Shown here in pieces: positions 1 through 8,889 of a stretch of DNA of 33,275 nt. Under the pieces are notes generated by a model. That model did not search any database. It saw nothing but the letters and a program-made list of their open reading frames with translations, and was not told the origin of the DNA. The DNA is taken from positions 12,935 through 46,209 of the forward strand of contig PBMQ01000029.1 in the NCBI GenBank assembly GCA_002722615.1, given 5' to 3'. Made by a program: the position numbers and the translations under genes. The stretch is from Methanobacteriota archaeon (GTDB lineage Archaea > Thermoplasmatota > Poseidoniia > Poseidoniales > Poseidoniaceae). Positions within the stretch are counted from its first letter, which is position 1, and each line of letters begins with the position of its first letter.

Positions 1-864
1 AATACCTCTCAAATCGTGACCTTGACTAGCAAACAAGCATGTGTAAATGCTACCGTTTGCGGATAGTCGAGCTCGGGAACAATTGCCGCAAAAGGGGTTC
101 GTTATCGATTCGATGAAACCTACTTTCCAGCCCTGTTCGGTGGAATAGACCTTCGCAACATCGCTCGCATGGAGTGGTAGGTTAGGGTGAAGTGTTCCGA
201 AATGTTGCTCAAGCATTGAGCGCATCGTTTCACCCGAAACAACGTGATCGAGATTCCAATCGTTAGTCGTACCAACATCCATGTATTCAATAAAACGAAT
301 TGGGATACCTCGAGGTCCAAATTGTTGAACCATCGGAACTACCTGACTCTCATTGATGTTTTTTTTGATTACAGCGTTAACCTTGACAGGTAATCCGATA
401 TCTTGAGCCGATTCGATTGCTTCTAGGACAACGGAAGGATGTGCATTTGTATCACCCATCGTATGATAAATCTCTTCATCAAGAGCATCCAATGAAACAG
501 TAATTCGATCCAGTCCCGCATTGTACAAATCATTCAACTGATTCTTCAACAGGAGGGCGTTGGTGGTTAATGCGATATCAAGATTCGCTGAGCAGGAGCG
601 TAATTGTTGCACAAGTTTATGCAAATCTCTACGCAAAAGAGGTTCACCTCCAGTGAGGCGAACCTTTCGAAGACCGTGAGGAATCAATGCTCTGACAACG
701 TGAACTATTTCTTCGAAACCAAGGATGTCTTCTTTCGGAAGGAATTCATGAGTCCTATCAAAATGCTCTCGAGGCATGCAATATCTGCATCGCATATTGC
801 ACCGATCGGTGACCGAAATACGCAGGTCCAATAGAGGACGATAATGTGCATCCTCAAGGACCAT
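1..864 (-). CDS. moaA: GTP 3',8-cyclase / molybdenum cofactor biosynthesis protein A (radical SAM), 3' end truncated by window edge
   Basis: Manual minus-strand translation from ATG at 864: MVLEDAHYRPLLDLRISVTDRCNMRCRYCMPREHF... with radical-SAM CxxxCxxC, LTGGEPLLR, and the second cluster motif FCGNCSRARLSANGSIYTCLF. The ORF runs off the left edge, so it is absent from the ORF track. Confidence 0.92.
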   Translation of the reverse strand, partial: MVLEDAHYRPLLDLRISVTDRCNMRCRYCMPREHFDRTHEFLPKEDILGFEEIVHVVRALIPHGLRKVRLTGGEPLLRRDLHKLVQQLRSCSANLDIALTTNALLLKNQLNDLYNAGLDRITVSLDALDEEIYHTMGDTNAHPSVVLEAIESAQDIGLPVKVNAVIKKNINESQVVPMVQQFGPRGIPIRFIEYMDVGTTNDWNLDHVVSGETMRSMLEQHFGTLHPNLPLHASDVAKVYSTEQGWKVGFIESITNPFCGNCSRARLSANGSIYTCLFASQGHDLRGI

Positions 865-934
865 GTAATTTCCACTCGGCTTTGTATTGTGAATGTTTGC
901 AAGCCTTCATCTGATATGGTACTCAGGAGAGACC

Positions 935-2284
935 ATGGCCAAGGGTTGGGTCGACAAATGGGGTTCGCGTGGTAAGGGGCATCGCCCTAACCACATCCCT
1001 GCGATTGAAATCCAACCCACTTCCATGGAAGATAGACCTTGGAAATTACCACCCTCAAAAAGTCATATTATTCGAAAACTACTCCTCTGTGCACTAAGTA
1101 AAGGAAAACATACACTCATTGGCTTTGATGAATTGGGAGAAGATGCTGAGAGCATGCAACGATGCCTGACGCAACTTGGAGTGCAATTTCAAACCATCGA
1201 AAATGGCATTGAAATCACAGGAGTTGGAATTGAAGGATTTGAACGATCTCCTAGCGTTCTCCATGCTGGTAATTCTGGAACAGCATTGCGATTACTCATT
1301 GGCTTAACCTCAAGACTCGATTTCGTCAGTATGATAGATGGTGATGCAAGTTTACGAAACAGAAACCATTCCACTCTGTTGAATGCTTTGTCACCGTTGG
1401 GAGTAACATTCTCCTACTGCATCGAGCAAGAACGACTCCCTATCTCGGTTCATGGCCCCTGGATTGGTTCTGAACTGACCGTTGACGTTTCCCATTCGTC
1501 TCAGCCGTATTCCAGCATTCTTCTCTCAACGTGCGGAATTGAAACTCCATCGATTATCAAGACAGTTGGGGATGCAGTCAGCCGACGTCATTCTGCCCTC
1601 ACGATAGAACTCATGAAAGCGAGTGGTGCTTCGGTTAAGGTTGATCCAGAAGGAACAACTCTACAACCGTGGACATCCAATCCTCCGGAGGTATGGGACG
1701 TGCCTTCTGATGCTTCGATGATGGCCTTCCCTGTTCTGGCATGTTTGCTCAATAATCAAAGCATACAAATTGAGAATCCAGTTCAATCAAGGCATTCACT
1801 CGGACATGAGGTGTTACTCGATAACATCAATTCATTCGGAATCGAGGAACAAAATGGAACACTAACCCCAGTAGGAGAGGTGGCTGAAGTCGACATTGAC
1901 CTCCGCGATGCCAACGATCTCTTACCCCCACTTGCTGCAATTCTTGCACTTTCTGGTGGTGGACGACTTCGTGGAGCTACTCATGCTAAACACAAAGAGA
2001 GCAATCGAATCGATTGTACTGCACATCTCTTGAAATGTTTCGGACTAACATGCACAATCGAAGATGATGGACTCTCTATAGAAGGTGGCCAGCAGATGAC
2101 AAGACCGGAAAAATTTGTTGAGACATTTGGAGACCATCGCATACAAATGACGGCAGTTCTTCTTGCTGCTCAAACAGGAGGTACAATCGAAGGACCAAGG
2201 TTGCACAGAATTGCTGATCCTGCATTCCTAAGTCGTCTCTCAACCGTGCCGACCGAAGTGCTTGTCAAGGGAATCCAACGATAA
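935..2284 (+). CDS. aroA: 3-phosphoshikimate 1-carboxyvinyltransferase (EPSP synthase)
   Basis: ORF 893..2284; the likely start is the internal ATG at 935 (MAKGWVDKWGSRGK). Motifs: PPSKSHIIRKLLL, GNSGTALRLLIGL, LPPLAAILALSGGGRLRGATHAKHKESNRI, FGDHRIQMT. Confidence 0.93.
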   Translation: MAKGWVDKWGSRGKGHRPNHIPAIEIQPTSMEDRPWKLPPSKSHIIRKLLLCALSKGKHTLIGFDELGEDAESMQRCLTQLGVQFQTIENGIEITGVGIEGFERSPSVLHAGNSGTALRLLIGLTSRLDFVSMIDGDASLRNRNHSTLLNALSPLGVTFSYCIEQERLPISVHGPWIGSELTVDVSHSSQPYSSILLSTCGIETPSIIKTVGDAVSRRHSALTIELMKASGASVKVDPEGTTLQPWTSNPPEVWDVPSDASMMAFPVLACLLNNQSIQIENPVQSRHSLGHEVLLDNINSFGIEEQNGTLTPVGEVAEVDIDLRDANDLLPPLAAILALSGGGRLRGATHAKHKESNRIDCTAHLLKCFGLTCTIEDDGLSIEGGQQMTRPEKFVETFGDHRIQMTAVLLAAQTGGTIEGPRLHRIADPAFLSRLSTVPTEVLVKGIQR

Positions 2285-4210
2285 TCGTAATGCAGTTGGC
2301 CTTCCATGGACACAGGCCCATGGATTGGGAACGTTTCTCATGTCTTCGAGGAGTCGACGCATCTGAGCAATGGTGAGTGTATCGTTTGCTTTGACTGAAC
2401 CGCGACAAGCATTGAGGAATGCAAGATGATCTTTACGTCGCTCAATGGTCTCAAGTGGAGCGCCATCTTCTGATATGTCTTGAAGAAGATCGAGTAGGAA
2501 CGGTTCGACTTCATTGCCATCCAGTAAGCGTGGGGCTTGCATAACATCCCATTGGCCTTCATCTTGCTTTTCGAGATGAAATCCAAGTTCCTCAAATCGT
2601 TGCAAAAAAGATTCAAGACGAGCCTGTTGAGCAAGTGTTAATTCAATTCTCGACGGAACAAGGCGGGGTTGAGGTGTCCAAAGGCTCTCGTCGTTTCTCA
2701 ATCGCTCATAGCGGATTCTTTCGTGCAATGCGTGTTGATCGATCAACAACAATTCTTCCCCAGCTTGGGCCAGGATGTAGGAATCTGCAAATTGTGACAA
2801 CGGTTCCATGATGGGAAGATCGTTCAGAACGCCTTCAAGTGGAGATTCTTCAGTTGGAGAGATGCTACCGCCGCATCCTGCATGACGATGGAGTTCACGC
2901 TCTTGGTGAGAAAGAGCCGGCGCAATAGGATTAGTTGTTAGCCCCGGGAGTGATTTTTGTGCAGCAGCTGCAATCGATTGAGGTCGTGGCTTCTCAGGTT
3001 GTTTTGATGATTCTTCAGCAACATCTCCCACAAGATTCAGTTGTGTCCCAGCAGCAATCGCCCATGGAGGGGCGGCAGATGGTTCCGCAGATGTTTTTGG
3101 ATCTGCATCCTTGACCAACAACTCTTGAATGGGTTGATTTTGATTTGTTTGAGAGAGACCTTCCAATTCTTGCAATTCACCGCTCGAATCTGGTTGTGTT
3201 GGTGAAGTGGCAAGCGTATGTGCAATCGCCCGCTCAAGACGTTCAAGAACACGCCATGAATGACGCAGGCGCACTTCCCTCTTGGTTGGATGAACGTTGA
3301 CATCTACTTCATTAGCAGGAACGTGCAAGTGAAGCACTGCAACAGGATGTCGACCTTGCATCAAACGTGTTCGATAACCACGACGAATGGCTTGATGGAA
3401 CGGTGTTGAAGCGACCGGTCTATCGTTGACAAAAATGTGAATCTCATCGCCTTTGCCTCTGGAAATATCAGGAGCGCTGATGTAACCAGTCCATGATTCA
3501 TCCCCGGGGACATCTGCATCTTGCTTAGGTAAAACAAGCGGAAGAAGGTTGGAAGATTGCCCTCCCAACACATCATACAATCGGTTCTCAATCGATTCGC
3601 TTGATGGTAAATTCAGTGTAGAACGGCCATCGATTGTACACCGAAAGGCCACCGTTGGATGGGCAATAGCGTGTGCGACGACAACCTCAACAATTCGTGC
3701 ATGTTCAGTAGCAGGCCGGCGTTGAAATCCGAGACGAACAGGGGTATTTTGAAACAGATTCTCAACGGTGACAACAGTTCCATTCGCCATCCCAGTCGGT
3801 TGAATTTGTTCTTGAATACCATTCTCCATAATGATGCTTCGACCTTCATTACCTTCAGGTCTTGATGCGACCGTCAGTCGTGAGACGATACCAATACTCG
3901 CAAGTGCTTCTCCACGGAAACCTAGTGTGTGAATCTCATTGAGATCTTCGGGTTGACGGAGTTTTGATGTTGCGTGTCGAGATAATGCTAATTCGAGATC
4001 GTTTTCGTGAATTCCGCTCCCGTTATCTTCAATTCGAATAAGATCAAATCCACCACGTTCAATTTCTACATGTATGGAACTGCAGCCCGCATCAAGAGAA
4101 TTTTCAAGCAATTCTTTGACAACCTGTGCAGGACGCTCTACAACCTCACCGGCTGCAATATGGCCGATGGTTAAATCATCGAGTTGTTGAATTCGTTTAG
4201 GCTCAGTCAT
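2240..4210 (-). CDS. mutL: DNA mismatch repair protein MutL, with endonuclease motif
   Basis: GHKL ATPase N-terminus (IAAGEVVERPAQVVKELLENSLDAG, EDNGSGI, TLGFRGEALASI), C-terminal DQHALHERIRYE matching DQHA(X)2E(X)4E, and CVHGRPT. Confidence 0.96.
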   Translation of the reverse strand: MTEPKRIQQLDDLTIGHIAAGEVVERPAQVVKELLENSLDAGCSSIHVEIERGGFDLIRIEDNGSGIHENDLELALSRHATSKLRQPEDLNEIHTLGFRGEALASIGIVSRLTVASRPEGNEGRSIIMENGIQEQIQPTGMANGTVVTVENLFQNTPVRLGFQRRPATEHARIVEVVVAHAIAHPTVAFRCTIDGRSTLNLPSSESIENRLYDVLGGQSSNLLPLVLPKQDADVPGDESWTGYISAPDISRGKGDEIHIFVNDRPVASTPFHQAIRRGYRTRLMQGRHPVAVLHLHVPANEVDVNVHPTKREVRLRHSWRVLERLERAIAHTLATSPTQPDSSGELQELEGLSQTNQNQPIQELLVKDADPKTSAEPSAAPPWAIAAGTQLNLVGDVAEESSKQPEKPRPQSIAAAAQKSLPGLTTNPIAPALSHQERELHRHAGCGGSISPTEESPLEGVLNDLPIMEPLSQFADSYILAQAGEELLLIDQHALHERIRYERLRNDESLWTPQPRLVPSRIELTLAQQARLESFLQRFEELGFHLEKQDEGQWDVMQAPRLLDGNEVEPFLLDLLQDISEDGAPLETIERRKDHLAFLNACRGSVKANDTLTIAQMRRLLEDMRNVPNPWACVHGRPTALRLSLDSLDKHFGRHG

Positions 4211-4211
4211 G

Positions 4212-6848
4212 CTATTGATCTCCCAATTGATGTTGCATGCGTTCGATTAATGCAAAAGCATCTCTCGGCGAAAGGTCATCAAGATTTACCGAACTAAGCG
4301 TCGAAAGAACGTTCTCTTGAGCATCTGACATTGAGGGTCCATTCGATTCATTTGTTTGCATTGCAGCGGCTGCAAAATATCCCAAGAGAGAGGATTGTCC
4401 TTGTTCACGAGTACCAGGCGCTCCACTTCGCCCAGCTTTCGCACCTTGTGCCTGTTGCTCAAGGAAAGCGAGCAAATCAGTCGCACGTTCAACAACGCTT
4501 CGAGGAAGACCTGCAAGAGCCGCAACCTGGACACCATAGGATTCGTCGCATGGCCCATCTGCAACGGTGTGTAAGAAGCGCAACGTACCATCACTTTGAG
4601 CGACTTGAACGTGAACATTGGCTAATCCATTGACTTCTGATTCAAGTCCAACGAGTTGGTGATAATGTGTAGCAAACAAGCTTCGAGCACCAATTCGATT
4701 GCACACATCTTCCGTAACCGCCCAAGCGATTGAGAGACCATCAAATGTCGATGTCCCTCTACCAATTTCGTCCAACAGGAGGAGTGAATTTGGTGTTGCA
4801 CGGCGTAAGATATGTGCAACTTCGATCATTTCCATCATGAAAGTCGAACGACCTCTCCGAAGGTCATCACTTGCTCCTACTCGAGTGAAGATGCGATCAA
4901 TCAATCCAATACGTGCTTTCTCTGCAGGAACAAAACAACCCGATTGAGCAAGGATACTAACCAACGCTACTGTCCGCAAATACGTGGATTTACCACCCAT
5001 GTTCGGACCTGTGATGAGCAAAAAGTGTCGCTTGTCGTCCATAATAACGTCATTCGGAACAAAGCCTTGTTGAGCTTCTAGAACGGGATGTCGGGCTTGG
5101 CTGAGGACCATTTTTCGCCCTTCAGCAATGGTCGGTTTGACCCATGATCGTTGTCTGGCTGTTGAAGCAAAGCATTGCAAGACATCGATTGATGCAACCT
5201 TTGAAGCAATTTGTGCAAGTCGATTGGCATGCTTTCGAACACGGTCACGAAGAGAACAGAACAACCCATATTCGATGGCTTTGGATTTGCTTTCAGCTGT
5301 CAACAGGAGGTCATCCTGTTCACGAAGTTCATCCGTGACATATCGATTTCCATTTGTCATCTGCTGTTTACGTGTCCAATCATCAGGCACCTTGTCAGCA
5401 TGAGTTGAAGTAACCTCAATGAACCATCCAATCTGTCGATTCATACGAACTTTGAGACTTGGAATGTTCAATGCCTTTCGGAGTGATTGTTCAAGATCAG
5501 AAAACCAGGTGTGTCCCTGATTTGAAGCATTTCGATACCTGTCAAGTTCCTCATCAACACCTGCCCGGATCAATCCTCCATCTCGTAAGCCAAGTGGCAC
5601 TTCATCTGCGAGTGTGCGATGAATTTCCTCTGCGACATCAGAGAGTGAATCCAGATGTTCAACCAGGTGACAGAGCAATCCATCTTCGGTTTCAATGGAA
5701 AGGCGTTGAATCGCAGGCAAGCGTTCAATCGCATTTGCAGTTGCAAGCAAATCGCGTGCATTTGAACGATTGTACTTCAGTTGTGTCGAGAGGCGCTCAA
5801 GGTCCAACATTCCCTTGAGGCTATCACGAAGAAGATCGAGCCGTTTTGAAGATCGCATCAAAGCACCGACTGAAGCATGTCGAGCTTGTATCGCATCGGT
5901 GTTGGACAGTGGACGTAACAACCACGATTTCAAACACCTGCGTCCCATTGCAGTCCTGCATTTGTTCATTGCCCACAACAGTGAGCCTTCGTATTCACCC
6001 GCCAATGTTTGAGTAATTTCGAGATTTCGTAATGTGGTTTGGTCGAGAACCATTCCTTCCGATGTTTCTTGAATTTCAACATCACGTATCGCAATATCGT
6101 CATGACGATGTACAGAAGCAAGGTAATCGGCTGCAAGTGCAGTGGCTTGCAAGGCCTCAGGCGATTGCCCAAGGTCGAGATGTCCGAGATCATTCACTTC
6201 TAGCATTGCCTTCAGGCGTTGCGATGCTCTTTTCGGTTGCACAGAGTGTTGACTTACAATAACCGAATCAAGCATTCCCAGAAGGTGGAGAAGTTCACTT
6301 CGTTCGGCATCCTGCGGAGTAAGTACTAACTCACTAGGATTCCATCGCATGATTTCGTCATGGATTGAAGCCCACTTTCCATCACCCTCAAATGCTACAG
6401 CCCAAGCTTGACCGGTTGAAGCATCGATCATGGCCAATGCGGCAGTATCTTGATCGACAAGTAGACTACAGAGCAAGGCAGAGGAGTCACTTCCAATCAG
6501 GGATTCTTCGTACAACGAGCCTGGCGTGTAAATTCGTGTCACAACGCGTTCGAGGAGTTTAGCACCCTCTCGTAATTCTTCTTCTTGCTCTGCCACAGTT
6601 ACCTTGTGCCCAGAACGAAGCATAAGGCGGAGGTTTTCTTCGAGTTGATGCCATGGGAATCCTGCCATGGGAATTGGTTTCTCTGCGTTTTTATCACGAG
6701 ATGTCAACGCTAATCCAAGGACATTTGAACCAACTTCTGCATCTTCGTGAAAGAGTTCGTAAAAATCGCCCATCCGAAAGAAAAGAATCGTTCCAGGATT
6801 CGCATCCTTGAGCTCATGGAATTGGTCCATCATGCTCCGTTTTGCCAT
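4212..6848 (-). CDS. mutS: DNA mismatch repair protein MutS
   Basis: Mismatch-reading motif GDFYELFHEDA, Walker A TGPNMGGKSTYLRT, LLLDEIGRGTSTFDGLSIAWA, LFATHYHQL. Stop codon directly abuts the mutL start. Confidence 0.97.
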   Translation of the reverse strand: MAKRSMMDQFHELKDANPGTILFFRMGDFYELFHEDAEVGSNVLGLALTSRDKNAEKPIPMAGFPWHQLEENLRLMLRSGHKVTVAEQEEELREGAKLLERVVTRIYTPGSLYEESLIGSDSSALLCSLLVDQDTAALAMIDASTGQAWAVAFEGDGKWASIHDEIMRWNPSELVLTPQDAERSELLHLLGMLDSVIVSQHSVQPKRASQRLKAMLEVNDLGHLDLGQSPEALQATALAADYLASVHRHDDIAIRDVEIQETSEGMVLDQTTLRNLEITQTLAGEYEGSLLWAMNKCRTAMGRRCLKSWLLRPLSNTDAIQARHASVGALMRSSKRLDLLRDSLKGMLDLERLSTQLKYNRSNARDLLATANAIERLPAIQRLSIETEDGLLCHLVEHLDSLSDVAEEIHRTLADEVPLGLRDGGLIRAGVDEELDRYRNASNQGHTWFSDLEQSLRKALNIPSLKVRMNRQIGWFIEVTSTHADKVPDDWTRKQQMTNGNRYVTDELREQDDLLLTAESKSKAIEYGLFCSLRDRVRKHANRLAQIASKVASIDVLQCFASTARQRSWVKPTIAEGRKMVLSQARHPVLEAQQGFVPNDVIMDDKRHFLLITGPNMGGKSTYLRTVALVSILAQSGCFVPAEKARIGLIDRIFTRVGASDDLRRGRSTFMMEMIEVAHILRRATPNSLLLLDEIGRGTSTFDGLSIAWAVTEDVCNRIGARSLFATHYHQLVGLESEVNGLANVHVQVAQSDGTLRFLHTVADGPCDESYGVQVAALAGLPRSVVERATDLLAFLEQQAQGAKAGRSGAPGTREQGQSSLLGYFAAAAMQTNESNGPSMSDAQENVLSTLSSVNLDDLSPRDAFALIERMQHQLGDQ

Positions 6849-6923
6849 TGAAACCCCATCCGCGCAGTATGCAGGATGAGCCCTGATGACGAGAGGTGAT
6901 TAAGGTTCGGAAAAGTCGCTGTC

Positions 6924-8213
6924 TTACGCCTTCTTCAGGTGAATGGCTTTTTCGACCATCAAATATGCCTGTGTTACAATCATGATCACTCCGACAACAA
7001 TGAATGCAAAGTTGAGGAACCCTCGGCCTGAGGAGAGGGATCCTTCAAGCGTCAAGTCCAATGAAATACGGTCTGCTTTTCCGTTTGAATCGAATCCATG
7101 AATGTAGAGAACATCCCCTTCAATCATTCCCGCAGTTGATTGCAATGGTAAAGGATAAGGTAGATTCTTTGACGTACTTTCTCCAGTCGAGACATCAATC
7201 CTGAGAATCGATTCACTTCCCCGAGCTCCAAAGAGCCAAGCACGGTTATGCTCGTATTCGTAAACCATTACTGTGGAAGCATATGCTTGCATCTGTACTG
7301 AGTCGAGTGATACCATGTAGAATTCTTGGTTTGTTGCGACAACTGCTCCACCATCGGATGTTCGAACCAATGAATGGATTTCGCTTCCGTTACCCATCGC
7401 TTGGCGCAGGACTTGCGGTGCAGTTGAGCCACCGTCCCAGTACACATGAGCGAGAACGATTTGTGTTGTTGGGGTAGCAGGGCTTTGGGACGGTGAGGAT
7501 TGCACAGTGTAGGTTCCAACTGCAAGGAAGGTTGATTGTGAGAGATAAACAACATCGTCCCAAATGAGAGAGTCTTGGAGTGCAGAACTTGTAGTAATTA
7601 TTCCTTGTCCGTTTAATCCACGCAATCCAGAACCACCATCCTCAGAGGTCACTAAAAGCCTGTTTTTCAACATCGATGAAGAATCAACTGCAAGGGCATG
7701 AATCCCAAATTCGGAACCGTAACCATCGTCCAATGTTTGGTTTGAAACCATACCCTCTCGGTATGTTGAAAGGGTATTGAGGGCTGATGAAAAGGTGACA
7801 ATTCCATCACTGTCAGCGGTAAATAGTGTGATGTCCTCAATGGCAGGATCGTTCACAGGAAGAATATCGTCGATGTCATCGGACCCCATTTGTTGATACA
7901 TTTTGAATCCAACCTGAGTCTTGAGAATTCCACTGTGTGCATCACCCCATGAAGCATCTTCGTGATATTCAATCTCAATCAGGAATTCACCGTTCTCAAA
8001 CTCTAATTCATGAGAAGGATCTGTTCCTAGCATCATTCCTTCAAGCGAGGTTGTACCCCCTATGAGAAAACCTCCAATGATGATAAAGACAAAAAAGAGA
8101 CCTATTGCAAGCCACTGATGTTCGGATTCTTCCTCGAGCAACTTCCTCCAGCCACTCGCCATGAATCCCGGTAGCATTGAATGATTAAGTTCCTTCCCAT
8201 CAGAAATAACCAA
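6924..8213 (-). CDS. Hypothetical membrane-anchored protein, one N-terminal and one C-terminal TM segment; extracellular domain possibly beta-propeller-like
   Basis: Long ORF; TM WLAIGLFFVFIIIGGFLIGG near the N-terminus and FLNFAFIVVGVIMIVTQAYLMV at the C-terminus. The start may be internal at 8177 or 8162. Confidence 0.7.
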   Translation of the reverse strand: MVISDGKELNHSMLPGFMASGWRKLLEEESEHQWLAIGLFFVFIIIGGFLIGGTTSLEGMMLGTDPSHELEFENGEFLIEIEYHEDASWGDAHSGILKTQVGFKMYQQMGSDDIDDILPVNDPAIEDITLFTADSDGIVTFSSALNTLSTYREGMVSNQTLDDGYGSEFGIHALAVDSSSMLKNRLLVTSEDGGSGLRGLNGQGIITTSSALQDSLIWDDVVYLSQSTFLAVGTYTVQSSPSQSPATPTTQIVLAHVYWDGGSTAPQVLRQAMGNGSEIHSLVRTSDGGAVVATNQEFYMVSLDSVQMQAYASTVMVYEYEHNRAWLFGARGSESILRIDVSTGESTSKNLPYPLPLQSTAGMIEGDVLYIHGFDSNGKADRISLDLTLEGSLSSGRGFLNFAFIVVGVIMIVTQAYLMVEKAIHLKKA

Positions 8214-8297
8214 TCATTGCCAACATCTTCCCTGCCTTAGCGCATCGGAGGGATGATAAAGGGAGCATCAGTCGGAAGGATGCTTGGAGGACTGAAT

Positions 8298-8837
8298 ATG
8301 GCACGTAAGCCCGCATCCATGTATCGCCGTCTCAAGGGACCTGCCTATACCCGACGTAAGTATATCGGCGGTGTTCCCAACAATCGTATTCTTGCTTTCC
8401 ACTCCGGAAACCGCCGTGCTGCGGAGACTGGAGGGTTCCCTGTTGTCCTTGAACTTCTTGCCGACAACGATTGTCAGATTCGACACACAGCTCTCGAAGC
8501 TGCTCGTGTCATTTCCAACTCCACCATCCGTAATCAAGCAGGCGCTCAAGGATATGCGCTCCGTGTACACACATATCCTCACCACGTTCTCCGTGAAAAC
8601 AAGCAGGCAACTGGCGCAGGTGCTGACCGTGTTTCCCAAGGAATGCGCTGTGCATTTGGAAAGAATGTCGGAACCGCTGCTCGCGTCCGCCGTGGACAAC
8701 GAGTTATTTCGATTCACTGCAATGCAGCAGATTACCTCACTGCCAAGGATGCACTCCGCAAGGCAGGTATGAAATTCCCTACCCCCACAACAACTCGTGT
8801 TGTTCGTGGAGCAGAACACCTCAAGGGACTTGTATGA
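8298..8837 (+). CDS. rpl10e: 50S ribosomal protein L10e (uL16 family)
   Basis: MARKPASMYRRLKGPAYTRRKYIGGVPNNRI...; typical archaeal L10e/uL16 motifs; GGAGG upstream of ATG 8298 supports this start within ORF 8253..8837. Confidence 0.95.
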   Translation: MARKPASMYRRLKGPAYTRRKYIGGVPNNRILAFHSGNRRAAETGGFPVVLELLADNDCQIRHTALEAARVISNSTIRNQAGAQGYALRVHTYPHHVLRENKQATGAGADRVSQGMRCAFGKNVGTAARVRRGQRVISIHCNAADYLTAKDALRKAGMKFPTPTTTRVVRGAEHLKGLV

Positions 8838-8889
8838 ATTACAGCCGAGCTATATCTGCTCGGAACTTGTTTTACTGTGAGTGATAACC

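Noticed and set aside
604-834. 76-aa plus-strand ORF and 705..902 minus-strand ORF at the left end
   Set aside because: Both overlap the moaA reading frame (minus, ATG 864), which contains diagnostic radical-SAM motifs; these are out-of-frame noise.
8268-8819. 183-aa minus-strand ORF antisense to rpl10e
   Set aside because: Shadow ORF: the opposite strand encodes a clear L10e/uL16; the antisense translation has no recognisable motifs.
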